From Chloroflexota bacterium (GTDB lineage: Bacteria > Chloroflexota > Ktedonobacteria > Ktedonobacterales > Ktedonobacteraceae), in NCBI GenBank assembly GCA_902812455.1, contig CADDZH010000102.1:1-19529 (forward strand): a DNA stretch of 19,529 nt, read 5' to 3'. Positions within the stretch are counted from its first letter, which is position 1; each line of letters starts with the position of its first letter. Position numbers and translations under genes: made by a program. This document shows positions 1 to 7,497 of this stretch, in pieces. The notes beneath the pieces are model-generated. The model did not search any database and was not told where the DNA came from. It saw nothing but the letters and a program-made list of their open reading frames with translations.

Positions 1-1820
1 ACCTCGCCCTCGCCCGCGACCTCGCCCGCGCCAGCGTCCCGGAAGTTGAACAAGCTATTCAAGCAGCACGAATCAAATGGGAAGATGACCCAATCCTGGC
101 GCGTTCCCTGGATATGGCTCTTCAGCGTTTGCAGGAGATCAAGAATCTCTTGGGATTTACTCAACCCATAGCAGCCGTATGGCAGGCGCTCGTGGACGCG
201 TATGACAAGCAGCGCTCGGCTATCATTCTTCAACCACAACAAGAGATTCTCTTAAACCAGCAGGACGAGGCGACACTGGACATACTGGAGCGGCTTCCTG
301 AGGATCTGATCAGTCTGGATGACATGAGGCGTGAGCGGGCACGCGAGTTCCTTGCCGAGGAACGAGCAGCATCTGTGCTAGGAATGTCCTGTATCGAGCG
401 AATGGCGGCACTCGCACAAGAACATGCTTCCATTCCACAAATTAGCACCCAGTTGGAGTGGGCGCTCCACAAAATAACGCATGACGCGCCAGAATGGATC
501 GACATGTGGGTTGCCCAGGCACAAAATGCAGAGGAGAAAGTTCCTGCTTATACCGTTCTTGCAAACATCCATCGCGTCATACCCGAGGTCTTTGAAACGC
601 TGCTCCGGGCGCTACCAGAAGCCTCGGTCAAGGCAAAGGAAGCAACACTGAACTCGCTCAGTTGGCTTATTCGATTGAATCAGATACCAGAACAGCAGCA
701 ATCATCTCTTCTGGAGCAATTGACTACCTGTCTTCAAGAGGAACAAGAGCCAGCGAGCCGCCGAGCGATCGTTGACGCTTTAGGCCATTGGCAACAACCA
801 GAGGCAGCAAGAGCTATCATAGAGAAACTCCTGGAAAGCCTTCATACAGGGATAGAGGAATGGGAAAGCAAAGCAATATATATTGCTCTAGCCCGCCTCG
901 CTGCACGCGAAACTAGCATGATAGAAGCTGTACGAACCGTGTTAATGAGTAACTGTCAACAACCACCTGCCCAGGCAGCGCTCATTCGCTTCATCGTGGC
1001 AAAGCAAGCTACTGAAAGTGAGATCTTTTTTGACGATGAACAAGGTCGGGAGTCTCATCAGAGGATGAGCACTTCTTTACTGGCGATGATTACAGCGATT
1101 ATCCCCGATCCGTCATCTTGTTTTGATGCACTCATAGAAGCGGGAATAGATAATGATATTTGGGATGACAATTATCATGGCCTGCTGGCCCTTGTGGTTG
1201 AGAGACACCTGGAGCAACACCCAGACCTGATTCCTAAGCTGCTTGCCCGCTTAGAGCGTGCCCTGAACGAACAGGATTGGCCTGCGCGCCGCATGGCGCT
1301 GGCAGCCGTTGCTGCTTGTGCCGAAGTGATGCCGACCAAACTCGAGCAGGTTGCTCAGGGAAGACTCGAAGCGCTGTTAGTGCAAGGAACCATTGATGCT
1401 GAAAGCTTTACATCTCGTCGTTTTGCGCTCACTGCCCTTAGTTACTTACGAACAATAACTCCTGCTATTGTTCCAGCATTGCTTGCCGGATGCCGGGATA
1501 TCGAGGTCGTCCAGCAAGATGCGATTGCTGCCGCTGGCCGGTTTCAGGAAATACAAGGAGATGTTCTCTCCGACCTGGTGCCCTGGCTCACCGGAGAGAG
1601 TGTGAGCACAGCTTATGGCGTAGCACAGGTGCTAGGAGCGTTAGGGACATCGATGGCCGGTGAGGCAGCAAAATTACACGGGCAGATCATCGAGGCACTG
1701 GTAGAGGCGATCAAGAATCCCCGTAGCCAACGGAAGGTCATCATAGCACGTCAAGTGAAAGGCACGCTGGAAGATGCATTGTACACAGCTTTATTGCAAG
1801 TAGCAGGATGGTTAGCATAA
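1..1820 (+). CDS. HEAT/ARM-like helical repeat protein, 5' end outside window
   Basis: The reading frame is open from base 3 to the TAA at 1818-1820, so the ATG at 114 is most likely internal and the gene starts before the window. About 605 residues are visible. They are almost entirely amphipathic helices rich in Ala, Leu, Glu and Gln, with pairs such as PASRRAIVDALGHW (about 750-790) and WPARRMALAAVAACAEVMP (about 1278-1334) that look like HEAT/ARM units. No catalytic motif, membrane segment or signal peptide is visible in this part. Such solenoids usually bind proteins or nucleic acids. In conflict systems they often form the sensor part of a STAND ATPase whose NTPase would lie upstream, here outside the window. 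The next gene follows after 47 bases in the same direction, so an operon is likely. The helical repeat call is fairly safe; the role is inference. Confidence 0.7.
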   Translation, partial: LALARDLARASVPEVEQAIQAARIKWEDDPILARSLDMALQRLQEIKNLLGFTQPIAAVWQALVDAYDKQRSAIILQPQQEILLNQQDEATLDILERLPEDLISLDDMRRERAREFLAEERAASVLGMSCIERMAALAQEHASIPQISTQLEWALHKITHDAPEWIDMWVAQAQNAEEKVPAYTVLANIHRVIPEVFETLLRALPEASVKAKEATLNSLSWLIRLNQIPEQQQSSLLEQLTTCLQEEQEPASRRAIVDALGHWQQPEAARAIIEKLLESLHTGIEEWESKAIYIALARLAARETSMIEAVRTVLMSNCQQPPAQAALIRFIVAKQATESEIFFDDEQGRESHQRMSTSLLAMITAIIPDPSSCFDALIEAGIDNDIWDDNYHGLLALVVERHLEQHPDLIPKLLARLERALNEQDWPARRMALAAVAACAEVMPTKLEQVAQGRLEALLVQGTIDAESFTSRRFALTALSYLRTITPAIVPALLAGCRDIEVVQQDAIAAAGRFQEIQGDVLSDLVPWLTGESVSTAYGVAQVLGALGTSMAGEAAKLHGQIIEALVEAIKNPRSQRKVIIARQVKGTLEDALYTALLQVAGWLA

Positions 1821-1867
1821 GCATATGAGAGAGTACCTTTTAGAGAAGGCAACTGAAAGGAACGAAG

Positions 1868-2224
1868 ATGGCAACGTATATCGAATATACACTGGAAGAC
1901 GGCAGTACCCTGTTGGTGGAAGTCGATGAGTCAACGGAAGGAGCTATCAAAGCGTCTGATCGCAGCGGAAACCTGATCATTAAAGCGGAGAAACAGTTCA
2001 AAGACGCGCTGGCATCGGTCAAGCAGTCTGTAAAGACGCTAGGGCAGGAGCTGTCGGAACTTGCGCCCGATGAGGTAGAAGTGACCTTTGGCATCAAAAC
2101 AATGGGAGAGGCAGGCATGTTTGCAGTCTGCAAAGTCGGTGGTGAAATGAACTACGAGGTGAAGCTACGGTGGGGTAAGCAGGAACAGGGATTGGGTAGC
2201 AATTCGGAGAATCAGATCAGCTAA
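1868..2224 (+). CDS. CU044_2847 / Trypco1-family small protein
   Basis: This is a 118-aa protein. It has an N-terminal beta-hairpin (YIEYTLEDGSTLLVEVDES), a central helix (about residues 39-66: KAEKQFKDALASVKQSVKTL) and a C-terminal strand region around PDEVEVTFGIKTMGEAGMF. This order and the 'PDEVEVxFGIK' signature match the CU044_2847 family, also called trypsin-co-occurring domain 1 (Trypco1). The biochemical function is unknown. The family is found beside trypsin-like or caspase-like proteases and STAND ATPases in bacterial conflict operons and is thought to act as a regulator or adaptor. The ATG has an AAAGG seven bases upstream (ending at 1860). It sits between the HEAT gene and two other small genes, followed by a caspase gene, which is the expected setting. 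The C-terminal tail after about residue 105 is polar and probably disordered. Confidence 0.8.
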   Translation: MATYIEYTLEDGSTLLVEVDESTEGAIKASDRSGNLIIKAEKQFKDALASVKQSVKTLGQELSELAPDEVEVTFGIKTMGEAGMFAVCKVGGEMNYEVKLRWGKQEQGLGSNSENQIS

Positions 2225-2302
2225 GGTGAGAGAAGTGGGAGAGCAGGTGGTCTCATACAACAATCGCCTGTATTCGGTCTTCAAGAAAAAGGAGAAGATG
2301 TG

Positions 2303-2563
2303 ATGTCCGCTCAAGTAGCAGAATCCAGCACACATGGGGCGCTCAAAGGACTGCGCTATGCTTGTCAGACATGGCAACATGAAGAGCGACCGACCGAAAT
2401 CGGTGAATGGCGACATGTTGCCACGTTCCTACTCAGGCGCGACCTTGATATACGAGGGTTCGAATCGTTCGATCCGAAAGAAAGAGGGCCGCTTTTGAAA
2501 ACCCTGCAAGATGAGATATGCTCATTGGAGCGACAAGACGGAAAAAGAATCGTACCGTACTAA
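2303..2563 (+). CDS. small protein of unknown function
   Basis: I do not recognise this 86-aa protein. It is charged and soluble-looking, with no signal peptide or membrane helix. The middle (EIGEWRHVATFLLRRDLDI) and the C-terminal part (ERGPLLKTLQDEICSLERQ) look helical. A strong AAGGAG at 2289-2294 lies eight bases before ATG 2303. A GTG at 2300, directly in front, could also start it and would add one residue. Spacing favours the ATG. Its place between a Trypco1-type gene and the caspase operon suggests a small accessory or effector-associated protein, but that rests only on context. Confidence 0.6.
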   Translation: MSAQVAESSTHGALKGLRYACQTWQHEERPTEIGEWRHVATFLLRRDLDIRGFESFDPKERGPLLKTLQDEICSLERQDGKRIVPY

Positions 2564-2627
2564 CATCAGCCTTAATTGCAAGAGAAGGGTGTGGCAAGCG
2601 ATCAGGGTAAAGGAGTAATCAACAACG

Positions 2628-3203
2628 ATGGATCAGCAAGCTTCATTCCTATATACTGAGACAGATGCGATTATGAGCATTATGCTTGAACTCGTGCCCG
2701 AGTCAGACGAGACCAGTCCAGCTCTGGTGAACGATATCGGGCGAACCGTCGTTGATTCGCTGCAACGCGAGGGCTATGACCTGCAACCGGTGTATACCGG
2801 AACGCGAGGTGGCCCTTTCATTGTCGAAGTGGTCAACGCGATCACGCAAGCCGCTACCTTTGCCTGGGCCAACCACCCAACGATCGAAGAGGTTACCGGT
2901 GATACCAGCGCCCTGGTGACGATCACGACTGCTGCCATTCTCTTGATCAGGCATGTTTTACAGGCGTATAAAGCGCAGGTAGGCAATGAGGAAGAGGCTC
3001 TTCGTCCCATCAAAATCTCTTTGATGATAGATGGCACGCTCATTGAGGTCGAGGCGCAGGACGTAGCCCAGGCCGATGCTGCGCTCGTCGTCGCTCGTAA
3101 ATTCGCCACTGCCCATCCACAGGTCGCGCGGAAAGTGACAACAAAAAGCAAGACGCGAGTAAAGGGCCGAGTTCCATCCAGGCTACGCCGCCGGCGGAAA
3201 TAA
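2628..3203 (+). CDS. effector-associated (EACC1-like?) protein with one hydrophobic helix
   Basis: This is a 191-aa protein that I cannot assign with confidence. Residues about 1-75 hold mixed alpha/beta sequence (YDLQPVYTGTRGGPFIVEVV). About 95-112 (ALVTITTAAILLIRHVLQAY) is a hydrophobic helix, perhaps membrane-associated. A strand pair (IKISLMIDGTLIEVEAQDV) and a helix follow. The extreme C-terminus is strongly basic (RVPSRLRRRRK) and could bind nucleic acid or acidic lipid. The layout of a hydrophobic helix followed by a beta-hairpin and an 'xDAxxA' helix recalls the effector-associated constant component 1 (EACC1) proteins that accompany caspase/STAND operons, but the match is by shape, not clear motif. 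The ATG has AAAGGAG upstream at a long spacing of about 12 bases. It is followed 105 bases later by the caspase gene. Confidence 0.6.
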   Translation: MDQQASFLYTETDAIMSIMLELVPESDETSPALVNDIGRTVVDSLQREGYDLQPVYTGTRGGPFIVEVVNAITQAATFAWANHPTIEEVTGDTSALVTITTAAILLIRHVLQAYKAQVGNEEEALRPIKISLMIDGTLIEVEAQDVAQADAALVVARKFATAHPQVARKVTTKSKTRVKGRVPSRLRRRRK

Positions 3204-3308
3204 CGAGAGAGTGTAGTGTATTTCACCGGCAGAAAGACGCGAGAAATTAGTACACGCCCATGATAGACTTGTTCGCAACGGAGTGAAAGAGAAAGCTGAG
3301 CGGCCATT

Positions 3309-6300
3309 ATGTCCACTGAAGCCCAGGAATCAGTATCACCGGCATGGTCAGCTAGACGGCGCATCGCACTTGTTGTTGGCGTGAACGGCCCAGCTGTACC
3401 GGGACGCGATTCCCTCAAGTACGCCGAGCAAGATGCCATCGAGATGGCCCAGGTATTGCAGGACTGCGGATACGAACTCTTTCGTTCTCCACTTGTAGGA
3501 GAGCAGGCTACGACGGAGACTGTACAGAGAGCACTTCTTGATCTGGTAAAAGTACTCACTGATGGCGATCTGGTCGTGTTCTTTTTCAGTGGCCATGGTG
3601 AGCCAATGATAGTAACAGGCGGTGTGGATGATATCTACTTTGTAACCCACAATTTTGATGTCTCAGACATCGAATTTTATGAACAGACTCACCTCTCAAT
3701 GCGCATCCTTCGCAAAGTGCTGTATGAACATAAGAAAGCGGTGGATGTCCTGATTATTTTGGAATGCTGCTATGCAGGAAACATTGGGGATCTAAGCCCT
3801 GACCTCTATCTCGACGAATTGCGTCAACGGATTGCCTACTTTTTTGATGCTCCCCCTGCGACAAGCGGCGCTTCACAGCGTGGACTACGTCTGACTCTCG
3901 CTGCTACGAATGCTGGGGAAATTGCTCATGAGCGTGACGGCCATGGCCTTATGACGGGCCTGCTCCTGCCAGCATTACAAGGTGAGCGCCTTAAAGCCTT
4001 CGATATAAATGAAATAGATAATACAATCGGGAATATCACGTTCGAGAGTTTATTCAGCTACGTCTCCTCAAATATGCCCAAGAAGCAAAAGCCGATATAC
4101 ACTGGAAAAGGCGAACAATTGGTACTAGCGTGCCATCCCGAAAAGTATGCTCAACTTCAATTCTTGCAGCAACGAGCCGAACGCGAGCAGCGATTGCGAG
4201 CCATGATCTTCGATTATCAAGCGTTCCTGCGAGATCGTCTCAGTAGTTTCGTTGGGCGAGAGCAAGAATTAGATGAAGTTCGAGGGCTGATCGCACAGTT
4301 ACAGCAGACTGGGGGCTACCTAACGATAACCGGGCCAGCAGGCCAGGGCAAGAGCAGTCTAATAGCCCGCTTGATTCACGACGCAAGTAAGGAAGAAGGA
4401 TTAGAGCGCATCGCCTATCACTTCATCCCGCTCGATCCAAGCCCGAAGCACCAGTTTGCCCTACTCTTCAACCTGATGGCACGTCTCATTTTGAAATACG
4501 ATTTGTCAGACTTCTATCCTATTGAGCTAATAACTGTCACGCCGCATGATTACTTTCCCAAAGTGCTACAGCAGATAGCGAAAAAAGGGGGACGAGAAGT
4601 CATCTATATCGACGGCCTAGATCAACTCGAAGAAGGTGGGGGAGCAGATCTGAAACCAAAACGTGATCTCAGTTTCTTACCATCTGAAGTTCCGGCAGGG
4701 ATCATCTTCGTCCTGGGAACTCGTCCGAACGATACGCTTGAGCCGCTGCAATCGAAAAAGCCGCATGTCACCTACGAGCTTCCTAATCTGAGCCGTGATG
4801 ATTTCGATGCGATCTTACGCCACCGTGGCGTGGCACTGGAGCCAGGTCTCGCCGACCAGTTTTACCAAAATCTGAATGAAAATGCGCTCTTCCTCGATTT
4901 AGTGGCGAAGGAACTGGCGGAACGTGGCCAGATAACGCCGGCCGAAGTGGAAGCAATTATCAAGAGGATTGCCGACAATCCGAACAATCTTTTTGGGCTT
5001 GCCATAGAGCGCATATCGTGGCGTGAAGTGCTTTGGGAACAAGTCATGAAACCTCTATTGGGCATTCTGTTGGTCGCAGGCGAACCACTTGCGCAAGTAC
5101 ATCTGAAGCAGATCGTCAATCTCCATCGTCATCAAATGGAGCCTATTGACAAAGATCGGCTTCGCGAAGGATTGACGCGGCTTGGCGGTCTGGTCATCAG
5201 TGTTGGGCAGGAACGATATACCCTGTTTCACCTCAAACTGCGCGATTATCTGTATCAGCAGCGTGATGAATCAGGCGATCAGAATCTGCCTGATCAAGGT
5301 ACCGGGGTGTTCGATACCGAAGACGTCCAGCGTCTTCATGCATGGCTTGCGGACTGGTGCGAGCAAGGAGATATAAGCTATATCTGGAAAAACAGCACCG
5401 ATGCGGTGGAACAAGGACGCCGCGAATATGCACGCTACCACTACATCACCCATCTGTATCACGCTCACAAGTGGCAACGCCTATTTAGTGTGTTGGATGC
5501 ACAGGAGTACGGGCAGGCGAAGATTCACTGGGACCCCAGCACACATTTATTCGCCCAGGATGTGGAGTTGGGGCAGCAGACCGCATCCTGGGAAGGATAT
5601 GCTTTCAAAGAGGGAGTTGCCATGTTATCCCTCCTTTGGCGCTACACCTTACTACGTTGTAGTCTGGGGAGCCGTGCCGATCGTTATCCCGAGGCAGCAT
5701 TTCGATTGATGACGGTGCTGGGGCAACAGCAAATAGCGAGGAATTTGGCCGAATTGGAGACCGATCCAGCAAAGAAAGTTCGAGTGTTGTGCCAGATTGC
5801 GGAGCAATTGCAAGAACAATTAGAGGAGAGAAAAGTCTGGATGTGGTTGCTGCTGAGAGCTAGTGATGTGACACAAAACATCCAGGATGAGAAGCAGCAG
5901 GCCAGGGCCTTGAGGGAGTTAGGACAGGTGCTGGCCCAGGCAAGTGAGTGGCAGGAAGCTAAGCGAGTCATACAGTCTATTAAGGATGCAGCAGAACAGG
6001 CTGCGGCTTTGAGTAGGCTAGGACTGGCATTAGCCCAAGCTGGCCAGTGGCACGAAGCTAAACAAGTCATCAGGACTATCAACAATAAGTGGCAGTACCG
6101 AGCCGGAGCTTTGAGCGAGCTAGGAGTGGCACTAGCCCAAGCCGGCAAGCAAGACGAAGCTATCCAGGTCTGGCAAGAAGCTAAGCGAGTCATACGATTT
6201 ATCAAGGATGAGGAGCAGAAAGCTGCGGCTTTAAGTAAGTTAGGAGTGGCATTAGCCCAAGCCGGCGAGCGGCAAGAAGCTAAACAAGTCATAAGGTTCA

Positions 6301-7283
6301 TCATGCATAACATCAAGGATGAGAGGCTGCAAACTGAAGCGTTGAGTAAGTTAGGAGTGGCATTAGCCCAAGCCGGCGAGCGGCAAGAAGCTGAACGAGT
6401 CATATGGCTCATCATGAAGGATAAGAGACTGAAAGCCGAAGCGTTGAGTAAGTTAGGACTGGCACTAGCCCAAGCCGGCAAGCCAACTGAAGCAACTCAT
6501 GTCTGGCACCAAGCAGAGATAGCTATCAGGGCTATGGAGAATAAGGAGCAGCAGGCCGAGGCCTTGAGGGAGTTAAGTCAGGCGCTGACACAAGCTGGCG
6601 AGTGGCACGAAGCTGAACGAATCATCATGTCCATCAAGAGTGAGTGGCAAGCGCGGGCTTTGAGCGAGCTAGGAGTGGCACTAGCCCAAGCCGGCAAGCA
6701 AGACGAAGCTATCCAGGTCTGGCAAGAAGCTAAGCGAGTCATATGGTTCATCATGGATAACATCAAGGATGAGAAGTTGCAAGCTGAAGCGTTGGGTAAG
6801 TTAGGACTGGCACTAGCCCAAGCCGGCAAGCAAGACGAAGCCATTCGGGTCTGGCAGAAAGCTGAGCAAGTTATAAACACCATCTGGAGTGACGGGCAGC
6901 GAGCCGAGGCCTTGAGGGAGTTAAGGCAGATGCTCGCACAAGCCGGCAAGCCAACCGAAGCCATCCAGGTCTGGGACCAAGCAGAGCAAGTTATAAACAC
7001 CATCTGGGATAAGGGGCAGCGAGCCGAGGTCTTAAGTACATTGGCTCAGAAGCTGGCCCAAGCTCGTAATTATAAAGAACTCTTGCAACTCGTTCGCCAG
7101 TCTTGGCAAGCTACCAGAACAAGAGGCGAAGCATTTCAACATTTCGAACTAGTAACCCACTTCATTCCACAATACCCCGAACTTGGTATGGCTCTCTTTG
7201 AGGGTTTTACCTGGGTCGATCACTTCTTTTGGTATGGTTCTCCTGATGGTTTTACCTGGGTCGATGACTTCTTGAAAGGGTGA
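3309..7283 (+). CDS. caspase-like protease / STAND-type ATPase / TPR protein
   Basis: This 1324-aa protein has three parts. Residues about 18-270 are a caspase (peptidase C14) domain. The core strand RIALVVGVN is followed by FFFSGHGE, with the catalytic His at about 96, and by LECCYAGNIG, with the catalytic Cys most likely at 154. Both active-site residues are present. Residues about 315-650 form a P-loop NTPase of STAND/NACHT type, with Walker A GPAGQGKS (342-349) and Walker B VIYIDGLDQ (Asp 435). A helical linker precedes about 11 TPR-like repeats (about 862-1262). The family model is that the repeats sense a trigger, the ATPase oligomerises and the protease is activated to cleave host or partner proteins. 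Four genes precede it at short spacing, including a Trypco1 gene, so it is the likely effector of this operon. Start: ATG with a weak GAGCGG six bases upstream. The trigger and protease substrate are unknown. Confidence 0.88.
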   Translation: MSTEAQESVSPAWSARRRIALVVGVNGPAVPGRDSLKYAEQDAIEMAQVLQDCGYELFRSPLVGEQATTETVQRALLDLVKVLTDGDLVVFFFSGHGEPMIVTGGVDDIYFVTHNFDVSDIEFYEQTHLSMRILRKVLYEHKKAVDVLIILECCYAGNIGDLSPDLYLDELRQRIAYFFDAPPATSGASQRGLRLTLAATNAGEIAHERDGHGLMTGLLLPALQGERLKAFDINEIDNTIGNITFESLFSYVSSNMPKKQKPIYTGKGEQLVLACHPEKYAQLQFLQQRAEREQRLRAMIFDYQAFLRDRLSSFVGREQELDEVRGLIAQLQQTGGYLTITGPAGQGKSSLIARLIHDASKEEGLERIAYHFIPLDPSPKHQFALLFNLMARLILKYDLSDFYPIELITVTPHDYFPKVLQQIAKKGGREVIYIDGLDQLEEGGGADLKPKRDLSFLPSEVPAGIIFVLGTRPNDTLEPLQSKKPHVTYELPNLSRDDFDAILRHRGVALEPGLADQFYQNLNENALFLDLVAKELAERGQITPAEVEAIIKRIADNPNNLFGLAIERISWREVLWEQVMKPLLGILLVAGEPLAQVHLKQIVNLHRHQMEPIDKDRLREGLTRLGGLVISVGQERYTLFHLKLRDYLYQQRDESGDQNLPDQGTGVFDTEDVQRLHAWLADWCEQGDISYIWKNSTDAVEQGRREYARYHYITHLYHAHKWQRLFSVLDAQEYGQAKIHWDPSTHLFAQDVELGQQTASWEGYAFKEGVAMLSLLWRYTLLRCSLGSRADRYPEAAFRLMTVLGQQQIARNLAELETDPAKKVRVLCQIAEQLQEQLEERKVWMWLLLRASDVTQNIQDEKQQARALRELGQVLAQASEWQEAKRVIQSIKDAAEQAAALSRLGLALAQAGQWHEAKQVIRTINNKWQYRAGALSELGVALAQAGKQDEAIQVWQEAKRVIRFIKDEEQKAAALSKLGVALAQAGERQEAKQVIRFIMHNIKDERLQTEALSKLGVALAQAGERQEAERVIWLIMKDKRLKAEALSKLGLALAQAGKPTEATHVWHQAEIAIRAMENKEQQAEALRELSQALTQAGEWHEAERIIMSIKSEWQARALSELGVALAQAGKQDEAIQVWQEAKRVIWFIMDNIKDEKLQAEALGKLGLALAQAGKQDEAIRVWQKAEQVINTIWSDGQRAEALRELRQMLAQAGKPTEAIQVWDQAEQVINTIWDKGQRAEVLSTLAQKLAQARNYKELLQLVRQSWQATRTRGEAFQHFELVTHFIPQYPELGMALFEGFTWVDHFFWYGSPDGFTWVDDFLKG
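5893..7095 (+). repeat. array of about 11 TPR-coding DNA repeats
   Basis: Eleven units start with variants of ALSKLGVALAQAGxxxEA at about 5911, 6004, 6106, 6226, 6337, 6440, 6560, 6655, 6787, 6908 and 7028. Unit length varies between about 93 and 132 bases, always a multiple of three. Many units are nearly identical at DNA level. For example, 6234-6281 equals 6345-6392, and 6985-7005 repeats 6865-6885 with a 120-base offset. The array encodes the superhelical C-terminal part of the caspase-ATPase protein. Such DNA identity points to recent duplication or gene-conversion-like exchange between units. Confidence 0.85.
6108..6743 (+). repeat. 87-bp perfect direct repeat inside the TPR array
   Basis: Bases 6108-6194 and 6657-6743 read as identical over 87 bases with an offset of 549 (183 codons). 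They encode the unit running from ALSELGVALAQAG to QEAKRVI in both places. The flanks differ at once on both sides (CGATTT versus TGGTTC after the repeat). Recombination between the copies would remove or add exactly 183 residues without breaking the frame. Confidence 0.85.
7203..7273 (+). repeat. short duplicated motif at the C-terminus of the caspase protein
   Basis: The 18 bases encoding GFTWVD occur at 7203-7220 and again at 7248-7265, 45 bases apart, each followed by a near-copy of an ACTTCTT stretch. The protein ends GFTWVDHFFWYG-SPD-GFTWVDDFLKG. This aromatic tail lies after the TPR array and is probably exposed. Confidence 0.8.
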
Positions 7284-7497
7284 GCATGTACCTTACATAT
7301 TTCTTTGTTAGTTGCGAACTTCGATATACAGCTTATCCCCAATGGTACGCTCTCGGTTTCACAATGCTTTACAAAAGCACCATCAGGCGGTATCATGAAG
7401 AGCAATAGCACATCCTTGACGTGCGGTAATGATATGCTTCCATATTTCGCCAGAGTAATCTATTAAAAATTGGGCTAGAGGGGAAGAAGACAGAGCA
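7284..7497. other. intergenic gap between the two gene clusters
   Basis: These 214 bases carry no convincing gene, and no GC-rich hairpin with a T run is visible after the caspase stop. A TTGACG at 7416-7421 could be a -35 box, with CATATT at 7441-7446 as a poor -10 at 19-base spacing; this is weak. The stretch before the methylase ATG (7478-7490) is purine-rich (GAGGGGAAGAAG) and probably contains its ribosome-binding site. As the largest gap before the methylase gene, it is the natural place for a second promoter. Confidence 0.35.

Noticed and set aside
114..116. ATG 114 as the true start of the HEAT gene
   Set aside because: The frame is open to the window edge and the upstream codons encode the same kind of helical sequence, with no ribosome-binding site before 114.
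5684..7003. Two long minus-strand frames with repeated SPAWANATPNLL-like segments, opposite the TPR array
   Set aside because: They are mirror images of the TPR-coding DNA repeats; the repetition comes from the sense gene and the composition (Ser, Ala, Cys-rich) is typical of a shadow frame.
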